A stretch of DNA of 64,000 nucleotides from Laguncularia racemosa (Eukaryota > Streptophyta > Magnoliopsida > Myrtales > Combretaceae): contig JBBMOL010000023.1 in assembly GCA_037954665.1 (NCBI GenBank), positions 7,006,001-7,070,000 on the forward strand, read 5' to 3'. The translations under genes were made by a program, and so were the position numbers. Shown piece after piece: positions 10,395-22,121 of the stretch (position 1 is its first letter; each line of letters begins with the position of its first letter). A model generated the notes under the pieces. It saw nothing but the letters and a program-made list of their open reading frames with translations. It made no database searches and was not told where the DNA came from.

Positions 10395-12104
10395 CTAACA
10401 CATAATGGAACCAAGTCCCATATTGACAACATGATCCTTAAATCTTTGTGGTGGCATGCCTTTAGTCAAAGGATCGGCTAACATCAGCTCTGTGTTAATA
10501 TACTGAATGACCACTTTGTTATCTTTAACACATTCCCTTATGGCCAAATACTTTATGTCGATATGTTTGCTTCGACTTCCACTCTTATTATTTTTAGCCA
10601 TAAAGACTGCAGTTGAATTGTCACAATACATCCTCAGCGGCTTAGATATAGAATCCACAAGTCTAAGCCCTTCGATGAAACTCTTCAACCATACACCTTG
10701 TGAGGTAGCCTCAAAACACGAAACGAACTCAGCTTCCATAGTAGAAGTAGCAGTTAAAGTCTGCTTGGCACTTCTCCATGAAATGGCTTCACCGGCTAAC
10801 ATGAAAATGTAACCTGATGTTGATTTTCGAGAATCAACACATCCGGCGAAGTCTGAATCAGAGTAGCCAATTACTTCTAAATCATCTGACCGTTTGTACA
10901 TAAGCATGTAATCTTTTGTCCCTTGAAGATATCTCAAGACTTTCTTTGCAACTTTCCAGTGGTCAAGTCCCGGATTTGACTGATATCTTCCTAACATTCC
11001 AACAGCAAATGCAATGTCAGGTCTAGTACAGACCTGAGCATACATTAAGCTTCCAACAACTGAAGCATAAGGAATGTTCTTCATTTGCTCTTTTTCAAAC
11101 TCGTTTTTAGGGCATTGGTCCAAATGGAGCTTATCACCCTTCACGATAGGAGCAACGCTGGGTGAACAATTTTTCATCCGAAATCTTTCTAAAATTTTGT
11201 TAATATATGTTTCTTGGGATAGACCTAAGATTCCTCTATGTCTATCTCGATGAATCTTAATCCCAATGACATGAGATGCATCACCCATATCCTTCATATC
11301 AAAATTTTTAGAAAGAAATTGTTTCACCTCATGTAACATACCCTTATCATTTGATGCAAGTAGGATATCATCCACATATAGGATAAGAAAACAAATCTTA
11401 CTCCCACTAACCTTTTGGTATATACATTGATCCATGATATTCTCAACGAAACCAAATGAAGAGATAACATCATGAAATTTTAAATACCATTGACGGGAGG
11501 CTTGTTTTAATCCATAAATGGATTTCTTTAGCTTGCAAACCAAGTGATCACCATCACTAGAGGAAAATCCTTCAGGTTGTTTCATATAAACCTCTTCCTC
11601 TAGATTACCATTTAGGAAAGCTGTTTTCACATCCATTTGTTGTAACTCAAGATCAAATTGAGCTACTAATGCTAATATTATGCGTAAGGAGTCTTTCCTG
11701 GATACAGGACTGAAGGTCTCTGTGTAATCAATTCCTTCACGCTGAGTGAACCCTTTAGCAACAAGTCTAGCCTTATATCTTTCAATGTTGCCCAATGAGT
11801 CTCTTTTAGTTTTAAAGACCCATTTATTACCTTTGGCCTTTACACCGTTGGGCAACGGGACAAGATCCCAGACTTCATTACTCTTCATAGAATTCATCTC
11901 ATCTAACATAGCATTATACCATAAATTTGACTCATCACAATTCATAGCTTCCTTGAAAGACTCAGGATCATTTTCAGCTCCAATATTGTACTCAGATTCT
12001 TGTAAATACACAATATAATCACTAGGGATTGCTGATCTCCTTTCTCTAGTAGATCTCCTTAAAATTGGGACAACATTTTCTTGTGGATCATGTTGCTCAA
12101 TCAT
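10395..12104 (-). CDS. Copia-B reverse transcriptase-RNase H ORF
   Basis: 569 codons without interruption, the longest frame in the window. Reverse transcriptase starts with NEVWDLVPLP and NKWVFKTKRD, continues with TAFLNGNLEEEVY, the active site YVDD (11367-11378) and LSKNFDMKDMGDA. RNase H follows with TRPDIAFAVGML, SDSDFAGCVDSRKSTSGY, MEAEF and ADPLTKGMPP. Its first Met is not the native start: this is the downstream part of the gag-pol polyprotein, cut off from integrase by stops at 12165-12167 and 12183-12185. All RT and RNase H catalytic positions that I can recognise are intact. Confidence 0.93.
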   Translation of the reverse strand: MIEQHDPQENVVPILRRSTRERRSAIPSDYIVYLQESEYNIGAENDPESFKEAMNCDESNLWYNAMLDEMNSMKSNEVWDLVPLPNGVKAKGNKWVFKTKRDSLGNIERYKARLVAKGFTQREGIDYTETFSPVSRKDSLRIILALVAQFDLELQQMDVKTAFLNGNLEEEVYMKQPEGFSSSDGDHLVCKLKKSIYGLKQASRQWYLKFHDVISSFGFVENIMDQCIYQKVSGSKICFLILYVDDILLASNDKGMLHEVKQFLSKNFDMKDMGDASHVIGIKIHRDRHRGILGLSQETYINKILERFRMKNCSPSVAPIVKGDKLHLDQCPKNEFEKEQMKNIPYASVVGSLMYAQVCTRPDIAFAVGMLGRYQSNPGLDHWKVAKKVLRYLQGTKDYMLMYKRSDDLEVIGYSDSDFAGCVDSRKSTSGYIFMLAGEAISWRSAKQTLTATSTMEAEFVSCFEATSQGVWLKSFIEGLRLVDSISKPLRMYCDNSTAVFMAKNNKSGSRSKHIDIKYLAIRECVKDNKVVIQYINTELMLADPLTKGMPPQRFKDHVVNMGLGSIMC

Positions 12105-12164
12105 TTCTTGATTTTGATCTACTATGATTTCCTCAGCAATTTGTGGATTTTCATTTATTGGTTG

Positions 12165-12950
12165 TTAAACACCTATTTGAACTCAAGGAGTGTTGTGAAC
12201 AACAACCAATCTCTCACCTGATGTGGAAGGTAGATCTTGCTCATGAACTATGTCTTGAGATAGATCACTCCCACTTATTGAGTCATTTTCAAGAAATTTT
12301 GCATTTCTTGATTCCACAATCCTAGTAGTGTGAGATGGACAATAAAATCTGTATCCTTTGGACTTTTCGGCATATCCAATGAAATACCCACTTATAGTCC
12401 GAGGATCCAGTTTCTTTTCTTGTGGGTTGTAAACTCTAACTTCAGACGGGCATCCCCATACACGCATATGACGCAAACTCGGTTTCCAACCTTTGAACAA
12501 CTCAAATGGTGTTTTAGAAACAGCCTTGGTTGGAACTCTGTTTAATATATACACAGACGTCTTTAATGCTTCAATCCATAAGGATTTAGGCAGTTTAGAG
12601 CTACTAAACATACTTCGCACCATTTCCATTAATGTTCGGTTTCTTCTTTCCGCAACACCATTCTGATCAGGTGAACCTGGCATGGTGTATTGGGCAACTA
12701 TACCGTTATCTTGAAGAAACTTAGCAAAAGGACCTGATGCTTGTCCATCTTCAGTGTATCTACCATAATACTCACCACCTCTATCGGTTCTCACAATCTT
12801 GATTTGCTTACCGCATTGTTTCTCTACTTCAGCTTTGAAAACCTTAAAGGCTTCCAACGTTTCACTTTTATGATGAAGCATGTAGAGATACATGTATCGT
12901 GAGTAATCGTCTATAAATGTGATAAAGTATTTCTGACCTTGATTATCCAT
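12165..12950 (-). pseudogene. Copia-B integrase core, ended by stop codons
   Basis: From 12950 the frame reads the copia integrase core: FITFIDDYSRYMYLY, VRTDRGGEYYG, PDQNGVAERRNRTLMEM, RVWGCPSEVRVY and the typical GYFIGYAEKSKGYRFY, 255 codons. It stops at TGA (12183-12185), where copia-A has an Arg CGA codon, and again at TAA (12165-12167), where copia-A has Glu. Upstream, a TAA at 12981-12983 separates it from the protease part. Integrase inserts the cDNA into the host chromosome. The core itself looks undamaged. Confidence 0.9.
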
Positions 12951-12980
12951 ATCTGGACAACAAATATCAGAATGGATAAT

Positions 12981-13709
12981 TTATAATATGGCCGAACTCC
13001 TTTTGGCACCTTTCTTTGACTTGTTAGTCTGCTTTCCCTTTATGCAGTCTATACAAGTACCAAAATCAGTGAAATCTAAATGACTAAGTATACCATCATT
13101 CACCAATCTTTTAACTCTCTCTATAGAGATATGACCTAGTCTACGGTGCCATAAGGTAAAAGAATCCTCATTCATAACACATCGTTTAGTACCAGCTTGT
13201 ACATGCATAACATCATGAGTGGCATTATTATGTAAATTTAATAAATAAAGACCATCCAATGAAGAACCATCACCAATATGATTGGATTTATAAAATAAAT
13301 CAAAACCATTGTTTGAAAAGTTAAAAGTGAATTCCAAAGGTACAAGTTTTGAAACTGAAATCAAATTCCTAGAAAAACTAGGAACATAGAAGGTCTTTTC
13401 AAGAATTAAATTAAAGCCACTCTTAAGTACTAATATGCATGTCCCAATAGCTTCCACATGCGATTCTATCTTGTTTCCAGAATAGATAAATCGCTCAGCT
13501 CCTACTGGTTTCCGCAGGTTTTGTAAACCCTGCATGGAATTAGAAATATGGATTGTAGATCCAGAATCAATCCACCATGTGTTACAATTCACATCAACCA
13601 TGTTAGACTCAAAACAAACATATGAGACTAAGTTACCTTTCTTTTCAAGCCAATTTTTATGCTTGACACAGTCTTTCTTTATGTGTCCCTTCTTTTTACA
13701 GAAAAAACA
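12981..13709 (-). pseudogene. Copia-B zinc knuckle, protease and pre-integrase region
   Basis: On the - strand the CCHC knuckle CFFCKKKGHIKKDC lies at 13709-13668, followed by the protease site WWIDSGSTIHIS and then the pre-integrase domain with LWHRRLGHISIERV and CIDCIKGKQT. The frame is open from the knuckle to TAA at 12981-12983, a Glu codon in copia-A. It is +1 relative to gag. Protease would process the polyprotein. Confidence 0.9.
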
Positions 13710-13746
13710 CTTGGACTCTTTCTTGATGTTAGCATTGGGTTGGATT

Positions 13747-14430
13747 TTACCCTTCCCTTTTCCTTTTGACTTTGCCGGTTTTCCTTCCTTGAGTAACCAT
13801 CATTGCATTTTCTCCCATCTCCAGAGTTAATCGGGCCTCCTCTTCTTCACACATGGTCAATAGATCATCTATTGTCCATTTGTCCTTATGTGTGTTGTAA
13901 GAGATCTTAAAAGGTCCATACTGTGATGGAAGGGTCGTCAGAATAAAATGCACTAGGAAAGCATCCGACATCTCAATCTCTAGAGCCTTCAAGCGATTTG
14001 CTAAATCACGCATTTTGTTGATGTGTTCTCTAACGCCTTTCACAGAAGTCAACTTAGCAGATGTGAACTTCATAATCAGGGTGCTAGCTAGAGACTTCTT
14101 AGAAGTCTTAAATTGCCTTTCAAGGGCATCTAGCAACTCTTTGACATTTTTATATTGATCCACTGAGCCACGGACATCCGCAGTGAGTTTGCTCTTAATG
14201 AACATGATACTAAGTCGGTTAGACCGTTCCCATTTCTCATGAAGATCAAACTCAGCTTGAGTGCTTTCTTCACTCAGAAGTGGCTCATCCTTAATAGTGG
14301 CATAGTCAATGTCCAAACACCCCAAATGAAGAAATATATTATCTCTCCAAGTCTTAAAGTTTTCACTTGTTAAAATAGGGATTTCTACTTTAGTATCAGT
14401 CAAAGGTTGCATAGCTGCAAACACAAACAT
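13747..14430 (-). CDS. Copia-B gag ORF
   Basis: 227 codons. The likely native start is the in-frame Met of MQPLTDTKVEIP, six codons inside the longest ORF. Same domain content as the copia-A gag, ending LEMGENAMMVTQG and then a basic tail that runs into TAA at 13747-13749. Unlike copia-A it has no small deletions near the end, so this copy shows the family state: gag closes about 40 bases before the zinc knuckle, and pol is open in the +1 frame from shortly before. Confidence 0.88.
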   Translation of the reverse strand: MFVFAAMQPLTDTKVEIPILTSENFKTWRDNIFLHLGCLDIDYATIKDEPLLSEESTQAEFDLHEKWERSNRLSIMFIKSKLTADVRGSVDQYKNVKELLDALERQFKTSKKSLASTLIMKFTSAKLTSVKGVREHINKMRDLANRLKALEIEMSDAFLVHFILTTLPSQYGPFKISYNTHKDKWTIDDLLTMCEEEEARLTLEMGENAMMVTQGRKTGKVKRKREG

Positions 14431-15743
14431 GCTTAATTCTTAATTTGAGACTATAACATAAATCATAATTTACCAATGCAAATCATGCAATAATGAATCT
14501 AGCGACATAAAAATTGCCTGTGGGCTAAATTTTTAATTCAATAAGATTCATTCCTTATAATAGACATTATATTTCTTTTACTTCATAATCACTTTATGAG
14601 ATCCGTCCTTAATAAGGCTGATGTGGCTATACCTCAATGCTTTATGGATCATCAAACAAAATAAATGTAAAGTCTAAACATTTCTTATGTGATACCGTAT
14701 AAATAACTTCGTTCAATAGAGGCTGCTTTGGCTAAACCTCAGTCAAACAAAATTATTTTTATCACTTGAGATCAGATAAATTTCCAGGAAAGACGCATAG
14801 GTTAAACAAAAGGTCCCACTTAAAATCCAGCCTCCTTAGACAGAATTCGAACGAATTCCTAGGAAAGACGTGGAGGGGTCACATTTGTCCCACGATAATG
14901 TCTCCTTAGACAAAATTAATCTGACTCAATTTAGACTTTTAACTTAATGTTTTATGAAGTTATTTAATGTCTATAATACTAAATGTGATTTCTAATAAAT
15001 AATCCAATCTAAATAAGGCTGCTGTGGCTACGCCAAAATTTATTAAAATTATTTAATCACAAGACAACAATAACTGCTATTGCTAAACATCATGCAATAA
15101 CTCTAAATGTACTTAAACATGAACAATATATTGCATGCATAATAAATTCGAAACATACATACAATCACATACCAATTTAAGCACCTTGAACAAATACTAA
15201 AATTGCAAAATCCTAATGCAATTTCATTAACGATATTTTAAATAATTAACAAGCTAGTGTATATAAACCATAAATTTATATATACACAAATTATTTAAAA
15301 TAAATACAGAATTTAATAAAAAATAAAATTCCACAAAAGCTTTTCACAAAACTGTAAGTGAAAATGTTAAATAAAATTGACATGTTAAATTTCAAGAAAA
15401 AATTATTTAAGAAAAATACTAAATAATTTACTTTATTTCCAATTTAACATGTCATAAATTTTTATTTAAAAAAAAGGATAATACTTGATGTTGGCAAATA
15501 AAATCCAACATTATTACTCAATTATTATACTTGAAAATTGAGTAAAATTAAGTACAAAATTAATAAAAAATTAATTTGCACCATAAAACTCTAATTTAAA
15601 AAATTAATTTTCTCCAGAAAAATTGATACAAATAAATGTATCATAAATTTGATAAAAATTTATCAAAACCAATTTAAATTAAAATTGAATTGAAAAGGGA
15701 GAAAATTAATTTTTTCGAAATCGCAAGGCAAAGGTTTAATTAC
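14431..15743 (-). other. Untranslated leader of copia-B
   Basis: 1.3 kb, collinear with the copia-A leader, with the same 'agccacagcagcct'-type blocks (for example near 14610-14630, 14720-14740 and 15020-15040). No ORF. Confidence 0.75.
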
Positions 15744-15756
15744 GGCTCTGATACCA
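15744..15756 (-). other. Primer-binding site of copia-B (tRNA-iMet)
   Basis: Reads TGGTATCAGAGCC on the - strand, an exact match to the usual initiator methionine tRNA complement, next to the 5' LTR. Confidence 0.93.
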
Positions 15757-15758
15757 AA

Positions 15759-16139
15759 TAAAAGCCGTAACTAAATACAAACACATAAAATGCAGCGGAA
15801 TTAGGAAAATCACTAACCTCTTGCCATTGCTTAATCCGGAGAGGAACAAAACGTCAAGCCCCGGAACCTTCAAGAACTTCAGAGCACTCAAAAATTTTCT
15901 CACAAGATGGTAATGTGTTTTTAATAGAATTTTCGTGCTCTGGGACCTTGAATCCATTAGCTATTTATAGAGAAACTTTCCATCAAAGTTTCCTAAAATC
16001 ATGCTAATGGGTTAATGGGTTAGTGGGTAATGTGGTTGATTAGGATTAAGTGGTTAGTGGGAACATGGGAGTTGTAGTTGATAAAGTTGTGGTTTGTGGT
16101 TCCTAAAAATAGGACCACCATACTTCCACTATTCCAACA
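15759..16139 (-). repeat. 5' LTR of copia-B
   Basis: 381 bp, nearly identical to 9748-10126. Its terminal CA has become TA. An A-rich patch near 15888-15900 differs in length from the 3' LTR. Confidence 0.95.
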
Positions 16140-16144
16140 TAGTA
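16140..16144. repeat. Target-site duplication of copia-B, right copy (TAGTA)
   Basis: Exact repeat of 9743-9747. Confidence 0.9.
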
Positions 16145-18352
16145 GGCTTGCACTGCGTGACCACTAGCGGAACTTGAATGCTTCAATCTTGTAGTATTTG
16201 AATTTTGGAACAATGGGAACTTGAATGCAAAAAGTTTTAATTTTTCGGATTTGATCTTTAAGAACCAAGAGTTGAAATCTAAGATCCTTTAAAGAAGAGA
16301 TAAGTCGTTTCAAATCATTTATTGCTTGACAAATAAAGTAAATAACATTTTTTTTAGCCACTAATAGACTCTTAAAGCATAGGCTAATGGCTTTTAAAGA
16401 GACTTGATGGTGATGAGTTTACTGAAAAAGTTTAAAGTTAGATAAATTAATCTTAATGGATGCTTTTTTTCAAACACAGCAATCAAAAACTCCTTTTTCA
16501 TCTGAACATGAACCTAATTATTTGTATCATGTCACCAATCCAAAGAAATAATCCAATTCAAATAATATAGTTAGTTGCAAATTATCGTTGGGCTCAACCT
16601 ATTTGTCATCCTTAGTCCTAATGAACTTGTGATTCATTCTTTGATCTTGATCACATAAAATGTTAAACTATTCTTAGCCTCTAATATGTAAATTATGTAT
16701 GTTACTTTGTACGTCCAAGGAGTTTCGCTGGACTTTTGCTTAAATTTTGGTCGACCAAATTGTCCATTGAATTATCTCACCTTTAGCTCCTTTTAGTCGA
16801 CCGATTGATTGACTTTTTCCACTTCTACCGTCCAGTCCATGAATTCGATCGACCATTTTACGAGAATGTTGGACTCCTTCACTCCTGTCCTTCTATGGTT
16901 AGCCTTTGTTTTCCCAGGGTCGGCTTTAACAAAACATTTAAGTTTTTCCCTGTGACTAAGTCTTCGTTTCCACTCCAGTTGTTCCTCGTATGATAATTGG
17001 TAAAAAAAGAATGAGAGGCGCAAAAGATAGTTAAGATAGTAGAGTTAGTAATGGAAAGGAAAAGGGAGACAATAAAGGAATGAATGATTCAATATGTATT
17101 AAGATTTTTACATTCGACTTGAATTTTTATAAGTAGGTATAACATATCTTAAGATCATTATGTATATTTTAGAATATAAAATTTAAAATATGAAGATACT
17201 ATACTCTATGTCTCGTGTTGTGGGAGCTAATTCCGTAAAATTAAAATAAAAAATTTTAATATTCTATATCGATCTGTAATATATTCAACCATATATGATA
17301 AAGTAGGTATAAGTTAGGATTGATTACTTATTCATCTCTATATTAAAATTTCTTTTTATAAATTAAACGTAATCTACTATGGACCCATAAAATGAGTATC
17401 AAGCAAAAACTACATCATTTAAAACCTTTCGAAACTTGGATTCAATTTCTGATTTTCCTTCTAATTTTCTCAATTTCTTTGATTTTCCTTCACGAGTTCC
17501 TACTCTGTTTCTATTTGAGTATTGTTGTGTTGATGTGATGATCACTACATGGTGCATTTCTGGAGAATTTCCCTATGATTACCGGATCGAAGCTTTGAAT
17601 ATTTGAGGAGATGAGTTTTGACTTGTTGAGATAATTCCTATGCTAATGGGTTTAAGTACGCTTTTCTCTCTCCTAATCCATTCTACAATTCAAGCCACAT
17701 GCTTACGTGTTTTTTTAACTCACATCTATGTTTATTTATTATTTTTATTTATGTTATGTCCTCCTCCTCGTCGTTGTTGTTATTATTGGTGAAGGATTAT
17801 TCATTCCTACTAAATTAACTAGCATATATATATATCTATTATTGTCTTATTACAACCTATTTTAAAACTCCCTTAATAAACCTCTCGCTTCTATGATTAA
17901 TTTTTATATATACATCAACTAATCGTCTTCCATGTTAAATTTTCTATTATATATATATATATATATATTTGATTTCAGATGTTAATTAACTTGTCTCAAA
18001 CGTTTTACTAAATATATTAAGCTCGCTAATTGAATTTTTAATAATTAACAATTTCAAATGTTATTTCATATTTTATAATAGAATTTAATTTCTCTATACC
18101 TTTATTTTGTAAGATAAACTTTACCATATCTCTAAGACTAACATTCGTCCAAAAACGTTAATTTGATGTCTCGATCAGTGACTTAGAACCACGGGCGTCA
18201 CAAGAACTTCCCCCGTGATATTTTGTCAGCACTATAGAACATGTGGTTGATGGAATCTATAGATTACCAGATAATACTGTGCAACATGTGAAAATATTTG
18301 TTTGTGCTATTGTAATATTACAATATTATTTGATGCTCTACGGTCACTTAAG

Positions 18353-18386
<34 letters not shown>

Positions 18387-18880
18387 AGTGCTTAGATATT
18401 TGCGACTTTATGTGCTCAAAATTACTTATGCTCATGATATAATAAGTCCAACATATATTTAAAATAAATTAAAATTCGGATTTATCAATAATGCGTAGTA
18501 TCATTATGAGTGGTTTTATATCTTGATTATTCAAACAAAGTGGGTCGCTCAATAAAACAGAATTTTTTTACCAATACTAACCAAGATGGTTACTTAAATT
18601 TGTATTATATACAAATTTTAATTTCATTTATTTAAGGATATTGTATATTATATCATATTAATTTCATGTTGAGTGGGCTCAAATGTCCATCTCCAACTGT
18701 ATGTGTTTGTGGAATTATTGGAATAAGTTCGTTGCAGGATAACTTAAAAGTAAATCTATTATTTACTGCCGTTGGATAAGGAATATTAAATATAATAACC
18801 GTTAGATTATTTATATATTTACCATAACTTAGAATTCATAATATAAAGATTTATATGTATATCTATTTTCCGGTCCTCAT
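16145..18880. other. AT-rich intergenic region, no supported gene
   Basis: No ORF with recognisable content on either strand. A 'gtcgacc' motif recurs at about 16750-16860. TA dinucleotide runs lie at about 17823-17834, 17950-17968 and 18355-18382. Parts may be old transposon sequence, but I see no ends or domains. Confidence 0.5.
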
Positions 18881-19147
18881 ATAAACTCTCATTCAATGCC
18901 GCCCTCCCTAGCTTTCATACGTCTGATTTGACAACACAAGATTGATCTGTTCTTTTGTTTGTCTGTTTTGGAGTTTTCTGCCGAAAAGAAAAGTTTCCCA
19001 ATGCTTCGAGAGCTACAAAACAAGGCGAACACCGCACACTTTATCTTTTATATTCTCGACGCCGATGCTGGCAAAATCAAATTTTACTGCAATTGCAAGG
19101 GTCGCGCTAGCCCACAATGCTACAGAATTCCTCCACAAAAAAACTAG
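18880..19147 (+). other. GC-richer island with short ORFs, possible exon relic
   Basis: After a TATA-like CATATAAAC near 18877 there is a stretch of clearly higher GC content than its surroundings. Two overlapping short frames end at 19147 and 19151; one reads a Lys/Asn-rich peptide with CNCKG. I recognise neither frame. It could be a first exon, a small gene or a fragment of a dead gene. The composition is the only support. Confidence 0.2.
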
Positions 19148-20690
19148 ATGATTTTTAAAAGAGTTAATAAACTAGATGGTTCAACCACTATTCATTTATA
19201 AGTAATTATTTTACATATTTTTTAGTAAATAAGAAATAGAGACCCACGTATAGATTTTATTATCTTGTATCTAAGTTTTATATTTTATTTGATAAAAAAT
19301 TAATGAAAGAACCACTTATAAATGGATAGTTTTTAACCATTTAATTTATTTTAAAAAATAAAAAATAAAAAAACACATTATCATGCTAAAGTACAATGGA
19401 AACCCCGGATTGCCATTTTGTAATTTAGCAACGCAGACATTACGAAAAAAAAATAAAAATAAATCCGAATAGTTATCGGGATTTGCTAAATGACGATAAA
19501 AATGAAAAAGCACTGCCAAAGAAAGGGTAGCTGCCAGCCTGCCACTCCATATTTGCAAGCATGTGGACACTAAAAGCATCAACATAAATTTCGGCTCCTT
19601 TAGCAAAATGCCAAATTCGTCGGCAAGTGTACCTAAAACCCCAGCGGGTTACAAAATTTTTTAACCGCCTTTAGTATAAATTATATTATAACTCTCATTT
19701 TAGTTATGTCAACCAATTTTGTATTCTTTTTATATCGGACCATAGATTAAAACAAAAAATCACACGATAATAATATACAAAATAAAAATATAAATACAAT
19801 AATAGTAAATTTTTCTATAGAAATACTGTAAAAACACTCATATCAAATTTATTTTTTTTTCTCTTGTTCACATGCAGGAGAAAGAAGAAGAAAAGGAAGA
19901 AGAAGTGACTCTATATAGAGAAGAAAGTATTTGAAGTAATTTACTTAGATTTAAGTAGTTTCTTAACAACTAATCGATTGTGGTATTTAAAAAAAAAAAG
20001 GTAAAGTTTTTTTATCCTTATTGAAGTTTTATTTATCTATTTTTTATGTAAGATTTTAAGAAAATATTACTACAATTGTATATTTTATAGAAAATGTTAC
20101 TGGTTATTATTATATTATAATTTGTTAAATATGATTTATATAAAAGTTACAATACGTAACATGTGATGTTAATTTTTGTATTAGAATAAGGATTTATTGT
20201 TATGAAGAATGTGAAATATATAGAATGTAGAATAATTCTTATAGCATTATAAAACAATATGGAAATTATTAAAATATTTAGTAGAAAAAATATTATTAAA
20301 AAATAATTTTAAACAAATATTTAGAAAAAAATTATTTGGAAATTAGGGAGAAAAATTAAAATTAAAATTAGAAATGACATGGATTTTTTATGCAAATATT
20401 AAGAATATTGTTATTGAAAATATAAAAAAATTTATGATGAAAATTTGTAATATCTAGAATGTGAAATAATTTTTATAATATTGTAAAATGATATAGAAAC
20501 GAGTGAATTTTTTTGCAGCAAAAATGTTATTAAAAAATAACATCTAACAAATTTTTATAAAAAAAATTCATTTGGCAATAATGGAGAAAAAAATTTAAAT
20601 TTGAAATGTTACGATTTTTTTTTTTGGAAATTTTTAGAATTTTATTATTGGAAATTGTCATTTTTTTAAAAGCTTATAATTTATATATAT
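19148..20690. other. AT-rich intergenic region with a diverged tandem duplication
   Basis: No gene seen. Two blocks of about 200-240 bp, starting near 20205 and near 20450, follow each other in the same direction and share the order 'tagaatgt..aataatt.ttataa.att.taaaa.ataT.gaaa' then 'attattaaaaaataa' and 'ttggcaat/ttggaaat'. This looks like an old tandem duplication. Confidence 0.4.
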
Positions 20691-20784
20691 TGTGGATAGG
20701 AAAAGAATAACTGATTACGTAAAATTGATAATCTATACATTTGGAAATATTATGTCAGGTAACTGGGGGTTGGAATATGACAGA

Positions 20785-21404
20785 GATCCGGTAAAGAAGT
20801 TGAAAATGAAGAAAAAATCAACTTCAATGAATTCTTATACAGAATATGTCACAATATTGGAGTTGATCCAACCGAAGTGGAGGTTAAGATAATTCATAGG
20901 CATCCTATAACGGTTGTAAATGGAGGCTTCGAGCTGAAAAGAAGAAGTTGGAGGGCATGTCTGTGGTGATGAGATTCGAGGGTCCACACACATTTAATAA
21001 CTTGCTAATTAGTCAAGATCACCAACAGTTAAATTGCAATCTTTTTGCTAGCCGATTTGTAAATCTTCTTAGGGACAATCCTAATATCAAGGTAGCCGCC
21101 CTGACTTTTGTTGTCGATTAGAAATTTGGTTACATGATCAACAGGAGATGGGTTTGAGAGGGAAAGAAACGAGTTATTAAGCACGTGTGCGGGAACTAGG
21201 AGAAGTTTTACGATGAATTGCCTAAAATTCTCAATTCAATAGGAAATACAAATCTCAGAACACGAATAGATTAGGGGTAGAGCAGATTGAGTACCCTTGG
21301 TATGTCTAGTTTGAAGTGGGTATTCTGGGCATTCTGATAGTCCATCACAGTGTAGAGATTCCTTAGACCTGTTATTACTATTAATGCTACTTTTTTAGTA
21401 CACC
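20785..21404 (+). pseudogene. Mutator-like (MULE) transposase pseudogene, N-terminal half
   Basis: Read across several frames with many stops. FLYRICHNIGVDPTEVEVKI is the N-terminal MULE region. Further on KFGYMINRRWV, then a Lys/Arg-rich stretch and FYDELPKILNSI match the block before the catalytic domain of MULE transposases, which cut and move Mutator elements. FWAF and CRPVI-like residues lead into VITINAT at about 21368-21388, where active enzymes have Asp (V-I-S-I-D-G-T); here Asn replaces this first catalytic Asp. The gene is then broken by a solo LTR at 21405 and continues at 23142. A plainly dead copy; the family call rests on several ordered blocks. Confidence 0.8.
21400..21404. repeat. 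Target-site duplication of the solo LTR, left copy (ACACC)
   Basis: ACACC recurs at 23137-23141, exactly where the MULE reading breaks and resumes. Confidence 0.7.
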
Positions 21405-22086
21405 TAATAAGGGTTATAATGTACTAATTATTTATATAAATTATAATAACCTTTTATTTAATTTTCTTACATTTTGTATAAATAATGCACTTAATTAATC
21501 TTTCTTTTAATTTTAGAGTCTTTGAATTATAATTTATGAATTAATAAGAAAATTACTTAAAAGTTGAAGAGAAAATATAATTTCTATAAGATGAAAATCT
21601 AACACATGAATCAACATCGACATGTCTGACAATGAAAAACAAATCATGTCCAAAGTGTGAATTAAGCCGAGAAAAGGAAAAAATCGAAACAGCAACATGA
21701 CAGCAGACATGCCCGTGCTAGTGGGAGTGTTGAAAATGAAAGTTGCACAAAAATGTCTATGTGAGGCAACACGCCCGTGCGGGAGGAGATGAAAACCAGC
21801 CGAGACAAAGCCAGATAGATACGCCGGAAAACACGCGCATGTTAGAAGAGAATTACGAACAAATTATAAGCTGGAGAAGTTACACCCCCGTATTATGCCT
21901 GAGGAATCTTATTGTGCCACTTGCAAATAAATCAAATTAGAAATCAGAACAAAACCAGGCGAGAACACGAAGATCAATTTTAGCTCGTCGGGAAATCGAC
22001 CGAGAAATATGCGAGGAAGAATACGTAGATAAGCTCGCCAAAAACAAGGGAAAGATTTGATTTCGTCCAAAAGTCCGGCAAGCTCC

Positions 22087-22121
<35 letters not shown>

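Larger units (their letters stand above)
9748..16139 (-). mobile_element. Full-length Ty1/copia retrotransposon copia-B (nearly intact)
   Basis: Same family as copia-A but on the - strand. LTRs at 15759-16139 (5') and 9748-10126 (3'), primer-binding site, polypurine tract and a perfect 5 bp target duplication TAGTA. The 3' LTR keeps the canonical TG...CA ends. The LTRs differ at only about four single positions plus one A-rich patch, so it is younger than copia-A. Pol has only three stops (12981, 12183, 12165). RT and RNase H form one uninterrupted frame of 569 codons. Internal regions of A and B look well above 90% identical, their LTRs less so. Confidence 0.97.
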
